Origin: Solirubrobacterales bacterium
Lineage (GTDB): Bacteria; Actinomycetota; Thermoleophilia; Solirubrobacterales; 70-9
Length of the DNA: 39,454 bases
NCBI GenBank assembly: GCA_017304845.1
Contig: JAFKLL010000028.1
Location: forward strand, 1 to 39,454
Reading direction: 5' to 3'
How positions within the stretch are numbered: the stretch's first letter is position 1; each line of letters begins with the position of its first letter. The position numbers were made by a program, and so were the translations under genes. Under the pieces are notes generated by a model that ran no database searches, had not been told where the DNA came from, and was given only the letters and a program-made list of their open reading frames with translations. Positions 24,681 to 33,686 of this stretch are shown here, piece after piece.

Positions 24681-25733
24681 GCTCTCCGGGCCTTCCTCGC
24701 CCTCCTGGGGACGATCGGTCGGGGTTCCCGGCGGCGGCACGGGATGCCGCAGGATCGCACCGGCCGGGCGTCGGCTCTCGCCGAGCCAGACCCGCGCCAG
24801 ATCGAGATCGCCCCGGCGGGCCAGTCGACGACGCCCCCGCAGCGCGTTCGGCAACCGCAGCAGCCCCTGCGCCTTGCCGGCCAGAGTCAGGGCGAACCGG
24901 CGATCGAAGAGCGCCCGGACCATCGCCCCGCACTCGATCACGAAGATCCGCGGCAGCGACCGGGCCGAGACGAACTTGGCCTGGGTCCAGATCCGGTTGC
25001 GCGCGACGAGCCGCGCGTTCTCCGCGTCGGGCCGGCTGAACCCGGCATGCCAGGCGGCGTTGCCGACGTGCCAGACCACGGCGTCGGAGACCAGGGCGAA
25101 CCGCCAGCCCGCCACTCTCGCCCGCACGTTCAGGTCGACATCCTCGTAGAACGCGAAGTAGGACTCGTCGTAGAGACCGACCGTGCCCAGCATGTCGCGC
25201 CTCAGCAGGCAGGCGGCACCGCAGACCCCGAATATCTCGCGGCCGGTCATCTCGCGGGTGCCCTGGGGCTGGCCGATCCCGTCTTCGCGGGCCCTGCCGT
25301 CGGTGGTCAGCGCCTGGCCGAGGCTGTAGATGGTGGCGTCGGGATCGTCGCGGTCACACTCGGTGCCCCGGATCAGCTTGAGCAGGCGAGGCTGGACCCC
25401 GCCCAGAGCCGGATCGGCGTCCAGGGCGTCGACCATCCGGCCGATCGCATCGGCCTCCACCACCGTGTCCGCGTTGAGCACGAACACGTAGGGCGCCTCG
25501 GTCGCCTCGATCCCGACGTTCACGGCCGGGGCGAAACCGAGGTTCCGGGGCAGCGGCCGATGCGGGACCCCCGCCGCTTCCAGCCACTCGACGGAGCCGT
25601 CGGTGGAGCCGTTGTCGACCACCATCAGCTCCAGGTCGAGGTCGGACTCGCGCAACGACTCGACACAGCGTTCGAGGTCGCCGAGACAGTTCCAGCTGGG
25701 GATCACCACCGCGACTCGGGACGAACTCTCCAT
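24618..25733 (-). CDS. GT2 glycosyltransferase
   Basis: This 371-aa protein has a GT-A fold: V-V-I-P-S-W-N (9-15), D40-N-G-S-T-D, the metal-binding N-A-D at 87-89, and the F-Y-E-D-V-D-L (195-201) typical of rhamnosyl- and galactofuranosyl-transferase-like GT2 enzymes. No membrane segment is present; it probably works on the cytoplasmic face. The C-terminal 40 residues are polar and Pro-rich and run 63 nt into the end of the convergent SDR gene, suggesting a flexible tail. The ATG at 25733 has only a weak TAGGG directly upstream. It is divergent from the methyltransferase gene across 42 bp. Confidence 0.85.
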   Translation of the reverse strand: MESSSRVAVVIPSWNCLGDLERCVESLRESDLDLELMVVDNGSTDGSVEWLEAAGVPHRPLPRNLGFAPAVNVGIEATEAPYVFVLNADTVVEADAIGRMVDALDADPALGGVQPRLLKLIRGTECDRDDPDATIYSLGQALTTDGRAREDGIGQPQGTREMTGREIFGVCGAACLLRRDMLGTVGLYDESYFAFYEDVDLNVRARVAGWRFALVSDAVVWHVGNAAWHAGFSRPDAENARLVARNRIWTQAKFVSARSLPRIFVIECGAMVRALFDRRFALTLAGKAQGLLRLPNALRGRRRLARRGDLDLARVWLGESRRPAGAILRHPVPPPGTPTDRPQEGEEGPESSDGAEPGHQVGDAVPDINPG

Positions 25734-25762
25734 CCCTAGAGGGTGTCACAGTCACCTCTCGA

Positions 25763-25768
25763 TAGCAT
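25763..25768 (+). promoter_or_regulatory. -10 element of a leaderless promoter (methyltransferase)
   Basis: TAGCAT lies 7 nt before the ATG at 25776. An in-frame ATG overlapping the -10 box (25767) is therefore unlikely to be the true start. Confidence 0.5.
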
Positions 25769-25775
25769 GGCCCGA

Positions 25776-26768
25776 ATGCCTCCGAAGCCGCCGAATCCCC
25801 TGCTCCGGGCCAGTTCCGCCCTCGGCAGGTTCCGACGACGCCCCCCGGAGGCGACACCGGAGGAGATCGGCCACTCGGACCTCGACCGTTGGCTGGTGCC
25901 GCTCTTCGGCCCGCAGCTCGAGGCGATCGAGGGGCGGATCGAAGGGCGCGGCGCCGAGGGCTACCGCGAGTTCCGCGAGCTCGACGACGATCTCTGGTCG
26001 CTGCTCCTCACCCTCGAGTACGACGCCTTCCCCGGCATCCGGTCGTTCCTGCCGGAGCTGCCGCCTCGCGCGATCCAGGAGCAGTGGAACGGCGCCAGCG
26101 GCCCGGCGCTCGCCGCCCAGGGCGTCTGCTTCTACCGCAAGCTGAAAGAGGTCCAGGCCCGTCATGGCCGCCGTGGGCTGGCCGAGTCGGCGGTGCTCGA
26201 CTTCGGCTGCGGCTGGGGTCGCCTGACCCGGATGCTGGCCCGCGACGTCGATCCGGGCGGCCTGTTCGGCTGCGACCCGGTCGAGGAGATCCTCGAGGCC
26301 TGTCGCCGGACCGGCGTGCCGGCGGAGCTGGCCCGCAGCGAGTTCCTGCCCGAACGCCTGCCCTTCGACCAGGCCTTCGATCTCGTCTTCGCCTTCTCGG
26401 TCCTGACCCATGTCTCCGAACGCTCCGCCCTGGCCCTGCTCGGCGCGATCGAGTCGGCGCTCGAGCCGGGCGGCCTCTTCGTCTTCACGATCCGCCCCTC
26501 CGCCTACCTCGACGTCAACCCGCTGATGGAGCCGGCCGTCGAACGGCTCGGGCCCGGGCGGGAAGAGCTGGACGGGCCGGCGTACGTCTTCGTCCCGCAT
26601 GACGTCGAGGAGGAGCATCCCCAGTACGACGGCACCGAGATGAGCTACGGCGAGGCGGTCGTCACCCTTCCCTGGATCGAGCAGAACGCCCCCGGATTCG
26701 AGCTGGCCGATGTCGCCGTCCTGACCGGCGACATCTATCAAGTCGTGGTTACCCTGCGGAAGCGATGA
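25776..26768 (+). CDS. SAM-dependent methyltransferase (class I)
   Basis: This 330-aa protein has methyltransferase motif I VLDFGCGWGRL (140-150), motif II G-C-D-P near 165, and F-S-V-L-T-H-V as the post-II/motif III part. A helical N-terminal extension of about 130 residues precedes the domain. The fold is the common methyltransferase type 11/12 domain. By context it could methylate a sugar or a lipid intermediate in polysaccharide synthesis; the substrate is unknown. It overlaps the next methyltransferase gene by 4 nt (ATGA), so the pair is translationally coupled. Confidence 0.82.
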   Translation: MPPKPPNPLLRASSALGRFRRRPPEATPEEIGHSDLDRWLVPLFGPQLEAIEGRIEGRGAEGYREFRELDDDLWSLLLTLEYDAFPGIRSFLPELPPRAIQEQWNGASGPALAAQGVCFYRKLKEVQARHGRRGLAESAVLDFGCGWGRLTRMLARDVDPGGLFGCDPVEEILEACRRTGVPAELARSEFLPERLPFDQAFDLVFAFSVLTHVSERSALALLGAIESALEPGGLFVFTIRPSAYLDVNPLMEPAVERLGPGREELDGPAYVFVPHDVEEEHPQYDGTEMSYGEAVVTLPWIEQNAPGFELADVAVLTGDIYQVVVTLRKR

Positions 26769-27373
26769 GCGTGGACGGGGTCGACACCACCAACTTCGAC
26801 AAGTTCCAGACCGGCAACCCGGTCGTGCGTCGCATGTTCGGGGGCTTCTTCCGGACGGTCGGGGAGACGGTCGAGCCGCTCGGAGCGACCTCGGTGCTGG
26901 ACGCCGGCTGCGGCGAGGGCGAGACCCTCGAGCGCCTGGCCGCGATCCTGCCAGAGCATCCGGTCGGGGTCGACCTCAACCCCGAGTCGGTCGCCTACGC
27001 CGAGCGGCGCCTGCCCGAGGCTTCGATCTCGGTCGGGAACCTGCTCGATCTCTCGTTCGCGGACGACGAGTTCGAACTGGTGCTCTGCCTGGAGGTCCTG
27101 GAGCATCTGCCCGACCCCGCCGCCGGCCTGGCCGAGCTGCTCCGGGTGTCCGGCCGCGACGTCGTGATCTCGGTCCCGCATGAGCCCTGGTTCCGGCTCG
27201 GCAGCTTCGCCCGGGGCAAGTACCTGAGCACCTGGGGCAACCACCCCGAGCACGTCAACCACTGGAACCCCCGGACCTTCCGACGGTTCCTGGAAGGTCA
27301 GGCCGAGGTGGTGGAGATCCGGACCTCGACGCCCTGGATCATCGCCCACTGCCGGCCGCGTCGAACCGGCTGA
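26765..27373 (+). CDS. SAM-dependent methyltransferase (class I)
   Basis: This 202-aa compact class I methyltransferase has motif I S-V-L-D-A-G-C-G-E-G-E-T-L (43-55), G-V-D-L-N (acidic loop), and C-L-E-V-L-E-H-L for motif III. The later H-P-E-H-V-N-H-W-N segment resembles sugar or ubiquinone-like methyltransferases. It is coupled to the upstream methyltransferase by an ATGA overlap. Its last 35 nt overlap the end of the convergent GT2 gene. Confidence 0.82.
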   Translation: MSVDGVDTTNFDKFQTGNPVVRRMFGGFFRTVGETVEPLGATSVLDAGCGEGETLERLAAILPEHPVGVDLNPESVAYAERRLPEASISVGNLLDLSFADDEFELVLCLEVLEHLPDPAAGLAELLRVSGRDVVISVPHEPWFRLGSFARGKYLSTWGNHPEHVNHWNPRTFRRFLEGQAEVVEIRTSTPWIIAHCRPRRTG

Positions 27374-28328
27374 GGGTGAGCTCGGGGTCGATCGCCGGGC
27401 TGACCAGCTTCTCGATCCAGACCCTTTCCTCCGCCGCCCCGGCCCGCCGGTTCACGACCAGCATCTGGCCGAGCAGGCCGAGCGAGAAGAGCTGCACCCC
27501 GACCACGATCAGGAGCACCCCGAGGAAGAGCAGGGGCCGTTCGCCGATCGCCTCTCCACCGATCCAGATGATCGAGAGGTAGAGGCAGATCAGGAAGCCG
27601 AGCGATCCGAGGCCGACCCCGATCGCGCCGAACAGATGCAGCGGGCGGTGCTGGTAGCGGCCCAGGTAGGCGACGGTCAGCAGGTCGAGGGCGCCCCGCC
27701 GGTAGCGCTCCAGGCCGAACCGGGAGCTGCCGTGGCGTCGGGCGCGGTGGTTGACCGCGATCTCAGTGACCCGCCAGCCCTGCTGGGCGGCGAAGGCGGG
27801 CAGGAAGCGGTGCATCTCGCCGTAGACCTCGAGCGAGCGGGCGCACTCGCCGCGGTAGGCCTTGAAACCGCAGTTCATGTCGTGCATGCGCACGCCGGTG
27901 ACCCTGGCGGTGAACCAGTTGAAGATCTTGGAGGCGAGTCGCCGGGTGAACGGGTCCTGACGGTCGCGCTTCCAGCCGGAGACCAGGTCCGCGCCCTCGT
28001 CCAGCGTCTCGAGCATCCTCGGGATGTCCGCCGGGTCGTCCTGGCCGTCGCCGTCGAGGGTCACCACGATGTCGCCCCGGGTGACCTTGAACCCGGCGGC
28101 GAGCGCCACCGACTTGCCGAAGTTGCGTCGCAGCCGGACCACGCCGACCCGCCGGTTCGTCTCGGCCAGCTCGGAGATCTCCGCGAAGGTGCCGTCGGTC
28201 GAGCCATCGTCGACGACCACGACCTCCCACTCGAGGTCGAGCCCGGCGCAGGTGCGGTCGATCTCCCCGATCAGGTCCGGGAGAGACTGCCTTTCGTTGA
28301 AGGCCGGGATTATCAGCGACAGGTCCAT
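27339..28328 (-). CDS. GT2 polyprenyl-phosphate glycosyltransferase (DPM1/ArnC-like) with membrane anchor
   Basis: This 329-aa protein has a GT-A domain (I-I-P-A-F-N-E, then V-V-D-D-G-S-T-D-G-T at 38-47, D-G-D-G-Q-D-D-P at 92-99) followed by two membrane segments at about 223-252 and 258-285. The order and length match the DPM1/ArnC/GtrB group, which transfers a sugar to undecaprenyl phosphate so that GT-C enzymes can use it on the outer face. That fits the two polytopic GT-C-like neighbours directly upstream in the operon. It is the last gene of the operon, starts 2 nt after the previous stop, and ends in a 35-nt overlap with the convergent methyltransferase gene. Confidence 0.88.
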   Translation of the reverse strand: MDLSLIIPAFNERQSLPDLIGEIDRTCAGLDLEWEVVVVDDGSTDGTFAEISELAETNRRVGVVRLRRNFGKSVALAAGFKVTRGDIVVTLDGDGQDDPADIPRMLETLDEGADLVSGWKRDRQDPFTRRLASKIFNWFTARVTGVRMHDMNCGFKAYRGECARSLEVYGEMHRFLPAFAAQQGWRVTEIAVNHRARRHGSSRFGLERYRRGALDLLTVAYLGRYQHRPLHLFGAIGVGLGSLGFLICLYLSIIWIGGEAIGERPLLFLGVLLIVVGVQLFSLGLLGQMLVVNRRAGAAEERVWIEKLVSPAIDPELTLSRFDAAGSGR

Positions 28329-28330
28329 GA

Positions 28331-29962
28331 TCAGCTGCCGGGCGCGGCGCAGACCTTGAAGGGCACGTCCATGCCGGCCTTCCAGGGCGTCTCGGCCCCG
28401 TCCTCGGGAATCGCCAGCAGGGCCGGTCGGCCCGCCTCGAGCGTCCCCACCGTAGCCGAGATCCGGTCGGAGAAGCGACCGATGCCGACGGTGCCACCGC
28501 GATTGCCCTCGAGCACCGCTCCGCCGGGCGGGAGATCCGCCAGGTAGCTCCCCGCGACCGGCTCGGCCGGGCTGCAGTCGCCGGGCCGGCTCGCGATCGG
28601 CACCAGGCGGGGGCCGATCGCCCCGATCAGGATCGAGTCGATCTGGGCCCGGGTCGGCTCGGGACGCCCGGCGATCTCATCGCCCGGGATTCCGAGGCCG
28701 TAACGCCCGGCCGCCGGGCCGATCTCGGTGATCGCCGGGGAGTAGGTCTCTACCAGGGAAGCGAGCGGCTTCGCGCCCGGTCCGGGTGCGAACTCGCCCA
28801 TGCGGTGGATCATGGTCGAGGCGGTGATCTGCGCCGAGACCTTCTCGGCCCGCTCGCGGTAGATCTCCCCGTTGTCGCGGATGATCGTGAGGTTGGCCCC
28901 CAACCCGGCCAGGGCGACGATCCAGATCGCGGCGACGGCGACTCGGGGCACCCGGATCCCGCGCCCGGCCTCGAAGGCGACGAGCAGGATCACGAAGGCC
29001 CCCGGATAGAGGTAGCGGGTGGAGTCTGGCAGGCGCAGGCCCGGGATCCAACTCGCGACCTGGAGGGCGAACATCGCCAGCGCGACCGCCGTCACCGCCC
29101 AGAACGTCGGGCCCGGCCCCTCCCTCCGCAGCCGGAGGCAGAGCAGCGCGAGGAAGGCCACCGCCAAGGCCGGCCCGGCGAAGCCGGGGGTTGCCTCACT
29201 GGTCGCGTTGAAGTCGAAGTCGACGCCGGTCAGGGCGGCCAACGAGGCCCCGATCCCCTGGAAGCTCCAGGCCGGCAGGAGGAGCAGGTTGATGAGGTCG
29301 ACCCCACCGGCCTCCAGGTCGGCGCCGGTGGCCTGGACCCAGATCCGCCAGGCGAGGTAGATCCCGGCCGGGACCAGGAAGATCCAGCTGCGCCGCAGCC
29401 GATCCGCCCGGGCGAGGATCAACACCGCGGCGCCGGCCACGAAGGGCAGGGCGACCGTGTAGGTGACGACGCCGAGGCAGAGCGCCAGGCAGGCGACCAG
29501 GTCCCATCTGCCGCCCGGCCGATCGAGCGCGACCAGGGCGAGCATCCCGCAGGCGACGGCCAGGATCACCGTGAAGCCGTTGCCCTGGAGGATGTGGGCG
29601 CTGTCGCTGCCGAAGAAGAGCAGCACCAGGCAGGGCGCCAGGGCGATCCACTCGTCGACCCGGCGCCGGGCCCAGACGAAGAGCAGCCCGACCGCGAGGA
29701 AGACCGAGGCGAGCGAGAGGAGCCGGAAGGTCAGGTAGCCGCTGCCGATCGTCTCCAGCACGAACTTGTAGACCAGGTGCGAGAGCAGGACGAGATGCCC
29801 CGAGTACGGGTCGAAGGCGTCGCCGAAGCTCATGCTCGGGGATCCGGCCACCCAGGCCAGTTCGTCACTGGAGTAGGTGCTGCCCCGGGCGACGTGGAGG
29901 CAGACGCCCAGCGATACGAGCATGCCCAGGCCGAGCACCGGCCAGGCCGGGCGACGGGTCAT
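28331..29962 (-). CDS. Polytopic GT-C-like membrane protein (tandem copy 2)
   Basis: This 543-aa protein has about ten membrane segments and a soluble C-terminal tail of about 150 residues. The first loop carries S-S-D-E-L (Asp33-Glu34), the acidic pair typical of GT-C glycosyltransferases that use polyprenyl-phosphate sugars. L-L-F-V-W-A-R-R-R-V-D and P-C-L-V-L-L-F-F-G are nearly identical to the upstream gene, so the two arose by duplication. The GT-C assignment is inference; no family signature is decisive. Start ATG overlaps the upstream stop by 4 nt (ATGA). The adjacent DPM1-like gene could provide its donor. Confidence 0.7.
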   Translation of the reverse strand: MTRRPAWPVLGLGMLVSLGVCLHVARGSTYSSDELAWVAGSPSMSFGDAFDPYSGHLVLLSHLVYKFVLETIGSGYLTFRLLSLASVFLAVGLLFVWARRRVDEWIALAPCLVLLFFGSDSAHILQGNGFTVILAVACGMLALVALDRPGGRWDLVACLALCLGVVTYTVALPFVAGAAVLILARADRLRRSWIFLVPAGIYLAWRIWVQATGADLEAGGVDLINLLLLPAWSFQGIGASLAALTGVDFDFNATSEATPGFAGPALAVAFLALLCLRLRREGPGPTFWAVTAVALAMFALQVASWIPGLRLPDSTRYLYPGAFVILLVAFEAGRGIRVPRVAVAAIWIVALAGLGANLTIIRDNGEIYRERAEKVSAQITASTMIHRMGEFAPGPGAKPLASLVETYSPAITEIGPAAGRYGLGIPGDEIAGRPEPTRAQIDSILIGAIGPRLVPIASRPGDCSPAEPVAGSYLADLPPGGAVLEGNRGGTVGIGRFSDRISATVGTLEAGRPALLAIPEDGAETPWKAGMDVPFKVCAAPGS

Positions 29963-31518
29963 CCGCAGACCTCCAGGTCACCGCCGGCGACGGCGATCGT
30001 CCACTCGTGCCCGGGAACCTCCGGCAGGGTCACCGAGGTCGCTCGGCCCGGCTCGAGGTTCCCGACCTGCACGGTCTCCGTATCGGCCAGCAGCCCGGCC
30101 GAGAGGGCGCCGCCCCGCGGCGAGCGGACGACCGTCCCAGGGCCGACCGTGACGTCGGAGGCGAGACGGCATCCGGCGCCGGCCGTCGTCGGGGCGAGAC
30201 GCACCCGCCCCGCGTTCGAGAGCAGCTGATCGAGGTCCTGCCGCTTCGGCTCGGGCAGCTCCCGCAGACCCTCGTAGTCATAGCCGTAGTCCCCATAGGG
30301 CGAGCCGGCCATCGCCGCCAACGCCCCGACGGAAGAGCTCAGATCGGGGGCCTGGTCGGGTTGGGTGACCGCGCCCGCGAGCTTCAGGGCGCCCGCGATC
30401 GACTCGCCCGTGACGGTGGTGGCGCGGGCATCGTCGGCGCCGTCGCGCAGGACCATGATGTTGACCGCGACCGCCGCCCCGGTCGCCACCGCGAGGATCG
30501 CCATGGTTCGCGGCGAGGGCCGGGCCGGGCCGATCACCGCGAAGGCGATCAGCAGCAGCACGAAGGCCCCGGGGTACTGGTAGCGCGGATCTCCGGGCAG
30601 CCGGAGGCCCGATCCGTCCCCGGCGGCGACCGCCTGCATCGCCCAGAGCACCAGCGCGATCAGGCCGACCGCGGCGACGGTCGGACCGACCCCGCGACGG
30701 TTCACGCCGAAGGCGAGGGCCGCCAGCGCCGCCACCGCGAGGGCGGGGCCGACCGGGTCCTGCGACACCCCGGCCGCGCCGGTGAAGTCGTATCCGAGGC
30801 CGGAGAGGGCGGCCAGGTACTCCCCGATCGCCTGGAACGACCAGCTCGGCACCAACAGCAGGTTGGTCAGGTCGAGACCGCCGCTGTCCCCGCTGAAATC
30901 CGCGGTGAGGCGCCAGAGCGCGTACAGGGCGAGCGGGATCACGACGATCCAGGCCCGCCGCCACTGCCGCTTCCAGGCCAGGAGCAGGGCGACGCCGAAG
31001 ACGAAGGGAATGCTCACCGAGTAGGCCGCGATGCCGAGGACCAGGAATACGCAACAGGCGATGTCTCCCCGGCGGTCATCGCGCTCGATCGCGATCAGGG
31101 CGGCGATCCCGAGCGCCACCGAGAGCATCACCGTGAACCCGTTGCCCTGGAACGTGTGGAGCGGATCGGCCCCGAAGAAGAGCAGGACCAGGCAGGGCAG
31201 CAGCGCCAGCCAGGGATCGACCCGGCGCCGGGCCCAGACGAAGAGCAGCCAGACGCAGAGGAGGACCGTCAGCACCGAGAGGATGCGGAAGGGCAGGTAG
31301 TCGAGCCCGAACACGTCGAGCATCGGCTTGTAGAGAAGCCGGGTCAGGGCGAGCAGATGCCCGCCATGCGGCTCGAGCACCGTGCCCAGATCGAGATGCG
31401 GCGAGCTGACGACGAAGACGATCTCATCCCCGGAGAAGCCGACGCCGTGACCCATCCAGAGGATCAGCGCCGCCGAGGCGGCCATCGCGATCGCCAGGGC
31501 CCGCCCCGGCGTGATCAC
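29959..31518 (-). CDS. Polytopic GT-C-like membrane protein (tandem copy 1)
   Basis: This 519-aa polytopic protein has the same layout as the following gene: an N-terminal helix, first loop F-S-G-D-E (Asp31-Glu32), about ten membrane segments with L-L-F-V-W-A-R-R-R-V-D, and a soluble C-terminal domain of about 150 residues. I set the start at the GTG at 31518 because it overlaps the Wzm stop (GTGA). A much longer open frame continues upstream but is only a shadow of the permease gene. The two copies are clearly homologous yet diverged, suggesting different acceptors or linkages. Confidence 0.7.
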   Translation of the reverse strand: MITPGRALAIAMAASAALILWMGHGVGFSGDEIVFVVSSPHLDLGTVLEPHGGHLLALTRLLYKPMLDVFGLDYLPFRILSVLTVLLCVWLLFVWARRRVDPWLALLPCLVLLFFGADPLHTFQGNGFTVMLSVALGIAALIAIERDDRRGDIACCVFLVLGIAAYSVSIPFVFGVALLLAWKRQWRRAWIVVIPLALYALWRLTADFSGDSGGLDLTNLLLVPSWSFQAIGEYLAALSGLGYDFTGAAGVSQDPVGPALAVAALAALAFGVNRRGVGPTVAAVGLIALVLWAMQAVAAGDGSGLRLPGDPRYQYPGAFVLLLIAFAVIGPARPSPRTMAILAVATGAAVAVNIMVLRDGADDARATTVTGESIAGALKLAGAVTQPDQAPDLSSSVGALAAMAGSPYGDYGYDYEGLRELPEPKRQDLDQLLSNAGRVRLAPTTAGAGCRLASDVTVGPGTVVRSPRGGALSAGLLADTETVQVGNLEPGRATSVTLPEVPGHEWTIAVAGGDLEVCG

Positions 31519-32372
31519 AGCTCTTCGGCGATTCGGGGGGCTTCCCGGCGAAAGACCAGGACCGAGATCACGCAGAGCCCGATGAAGATCGCGATCGCCG
31601 GCAGCAGGTGGACCCAACCCCCGGCCGCCGCGGCCGCGGTCGGGGCGCTCGGGTCGATGACCCAGTGGCGGGCCTGCTGGAAGATCGGTGCGAGCGGGTT
31701 GGCCATCACGATGTCGACGTACCTGTCGGGCACGATGTTCATCGGGTAGAGCACCGGGGTCGCGTAGAAGAGGGCGGTGACCAGCACCGACCAGATGATC
31801 CCGATGTCGCGGAACCTCGGATACAGCGCCGAGAGCAGGGTCGAGAGCGCCAGGGTGAAGACGAAGAGGAGCAACACGATCACCGGGAAGAGCAGCCAGG
31901 TCCAGGTGATCGGCACGCCGAAGGCGATCACGAACACGACCACGATGATCAGGTTGGTGCCGAAGTTGAACAGGCTGGTCATGACCACCGAGAGCGGGAT
32001 CACGAGCCGCGGGAAATGCGTCTTGCGGACGATGCCCTCCTGGTTGACCACCGAGACGACCGAGGCCAGGGTCGCCTCCTGGACGAAGGTGATCATCACG
32101 ATGTTGAACAGCAGCAGCACCGGATAGTGCGGGGTGTCGCTGCCGACCCGGAAGACCTTGGTGAAGACGAAGAGCAGGACCGCGAACAGCATCAGCGGCC
32201 GGGCCAGCGACCAGACGTAGCCGAGGACCGTCCCGAAATAGGTCTTCTTGAAGTCGTTGACCGAGATCAGCCAGAGCAGGTCCAGGAATCGCTTCCATCC
32301 GCCCCCCAGGGCGGATGGCCCGGGAACCGGCTTCAGCTCGGGGTTGTCGCTGGGCTCGACCGGGACGTTCAT
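31515..32372 (-). CDS. wzm: ABC-2 polysaccharide export permease (Wzm/TagG-like)
   Basis: This 285-aa protein has six predicted membrane segments. The N-terminal amphipathic region (L-W-L-I-S-V-N-D-F-K-K-T-Y-F-G-T-V-L-G-Y) is the usual start of ABC-2 permeases for O-antigen and teichoic acid export. The family moves a completed polysaccharide on a lipid carrier across the inner membrane, driven by the adjacent ATPase. It overlaps the ATPase stop by 4 nt (ATGA). The T-H-F-P-R-L-V-I-P-L segment is conserved in Wzm/TagG proteins. Confidence 0.9.
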   Translation of the reverse strand: MNVPVEPSDNPELKPVPGPSALGGGWKRFLDLLWLISVNDFKKTYFGTVLGYVWSLARPLMLFAVLLFVFTKVFRVGSDTPHYPVLLLFNIVMITFVQEATLASVVSVVNQEGIVRKTHFPRLVIPLSVVMTSLFNFGTNLIIVVVFVIAFGVPITWTWLLFPVIVLLLFVFTLALSTLLSALYPRFRDIGIIWSVLVTALFYATPVLYPMNIVPDRYVDIVMANPLAPIFQQARHWVIDPSAPTAAAAAGGWVHLLPAIAIFIGLCVISVLVFRREAPRIAEEL

Positions 32373-33658
32373 GCTTCCGGATCCGTTCCGGGCCGAGTCA
32401 CTTCCACGTCGCTGACCAGCGAGACCATGCCCGCCCCGACCGCGGTGCCGAAGACCACGAAATCGGTGATCCGCACCGCCTGCATCCGCATGTCCTTGGT
32501 CGAGCCGTCACGGAAGCCCCGGGTGCTGAGGTAGTAGCGGCCGGGGCTGAGCAGGTTGTCGACGGTGGCGGTGACCTGCACCCGCTCGCCCGGGGCCAGC
32601 GTCGGGACGCCCGCCTCGGACAGCCGCCCCTCGTAATAGAAGACGTGGACGCCGTTCTCGTCGGCGACCCCGAAGGTCAGGACGGGGTCCGGCATCTCCC
32701 GGATTCCCTCGACGACCGTGTTGATCGTGAAGGCCGTGCCTTCCTGGACGTTCTCGACCCGGCCGCCGCCGGGGACCTCGATCCAGGAGTCGACGACGTA
32801 GGCGTCGTCGCCCTCCTCGGCCGAGCCGGGGTGGAATCCGGGCTTCCAGTCACGGTCCACGAAGTTGGCCCGCATGTACCACTCGCTCACCTCTTCCGGG
32901 GTGCCGAGGATGCTGACCTTGCCGTCGTGGATCATCATCGCGCGATGGCAGAACTTCTCGATCGAGTTCATGTCGTGGGTGACCAGGATGATCGTCTTGC
33001 CGGCCGCCCGCAGATCGTGGAAGACGTCCTCGCACTTCTGCTGGAAGGCGGCGTCGCCGACCGCGAGCACCTCGTCGACCAGCATGATGTCGGCCTGCGC
33101 CTCGACCATCACCGAGAAGGCCAGCCGGACCATCATCCCCGAGGAGTAGTTCTTGAGCTTGAGGTCCGCGAACTCCTCGAGGCCGGCGAACTCGATCGCC
33201 GACTGGACCCGGGCCTCGGCCTCGCTGCGTGAAAGCCCCAGCATCACCGCGTTGAGCACCACGTTCTCGTAGGCGGTCATCTCGGGGTTGAAGCCGACCC
33301 CCAACTCGATGAAGGGGGCGATGCGGCCGGCGACCCGGATCGAGCCGCCGTCGGCCCGGTAGATCGAGCCGAGGATCTTGAGCAGGGTGCTCTTGCCGGA
33401 GCCGTTGAGGCCGACGATCCCGAAGAACTCCCCCTGGTGGACGTCGAAGGAGATCCCGTCCAGGGCCTTGAGCTCACGGTAGTTCTGCTTGCGGAACGGG
33501 TGCACGGCCCGTTCCTTGATCGAATCGACGCGGTGGTCGGGGATGCGGAAGGTCTTCTCGACATCGCGGACCTCGACCACGACGGGAGCCTCGAGCGCGG
33601 CTTCCGCCGCTTCGCGCTTGCTGATCCCTCCCGGGGCTGACTTCTCGGTCTTCGGCAT
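32369..33658 (-). CDS. wzt: ABC polysaccharide export ATPase (Wzt/TagH-like) with C-terminal domain
   Basis: This 429-aa ATPase has Walker A G-L-N-G-S-G-K-S-T (83-91), signature Y-S-S-G-M (171-175), Walker B I-M-L-V-D-E (191-196) and H-loop T-H-D (227-229). An additional C-terminal domain (about 290-425) of beta strands (V-V-D-S-W-I-E-V, F-T-I-N-T-V-V-E, G-R-Y-Y-L-S-T-R-G) matches the Wzt carbohydrate-binding domain, which recognises a modified chain end before export. The N-terminus carries about 25 extra residues with A-E-A-A-L-E-A-P. GGAG lies 7 nt before the ATG. It forms the export complex with the next gene and follows the large glycosyltransferase with a 28-nt gap. Confidence 0.92.
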   Translation of the reverse strand: MPKTEKSAPGGISKREAAEAALEAPVVVEVRDVEKTFRIPDHRVDSIKERAVHPFRKQNYRELKALDGISFDVHQGEFFGIVGLNGSGKSTLLKILGSIYRADGGSIRVAGRIAPFIELGVGFNPEMTAYENVVLNAVMLGLSRSEAEARVQSAIEFAGLEEFADLKLKNYSSGMMVRLAFSVMVEAQADIMLVDEVLAVGDAAFQQKCEDVFHDLRAAGKTIILVTHDMNSIEKFCHRAMMIHDGKVSILGTPEEVSEWYMRANFVDRDWKPGFHPGSAEEGDDAYVVDSWIEVPGGGRVENVQEGTAFTINTVVEGIREMPDPVLTFGVADENGVHVFYYEGRLSEAGVPTLAPGERVQVTATVDNLLSPGRYYLSTRGFRDGSTKDMRMQAVRITDFVVFGTAVGAGMVSLVSDVEVTRPGTDPEA

Positions 33659-33686
33659 TCCTGGGCTCCGTGGCTAGCTCGCGATG

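Noticed and set aside
28805..30229. 474-codon plus-strand frame antisense to the second GT-C-like gene
   Set aside because: Same shadow composition; no recognisable protein.
30007..31749. 580-codon plus-strand frame antisense to the GT-C-like gene
   Set aside because: D/R/G/E-rich composition of an antisense shadow; the minus-strand protein has membrane segments and a homologue next door.
31519..32298. N-terminal extension of the GT-C-like gene into the permease gene
   Set aside because: The extension is Ala/Arg/Pro-rich shadow sequence of Wzm; the GTG at 31518 overlaps the Wzm stop.
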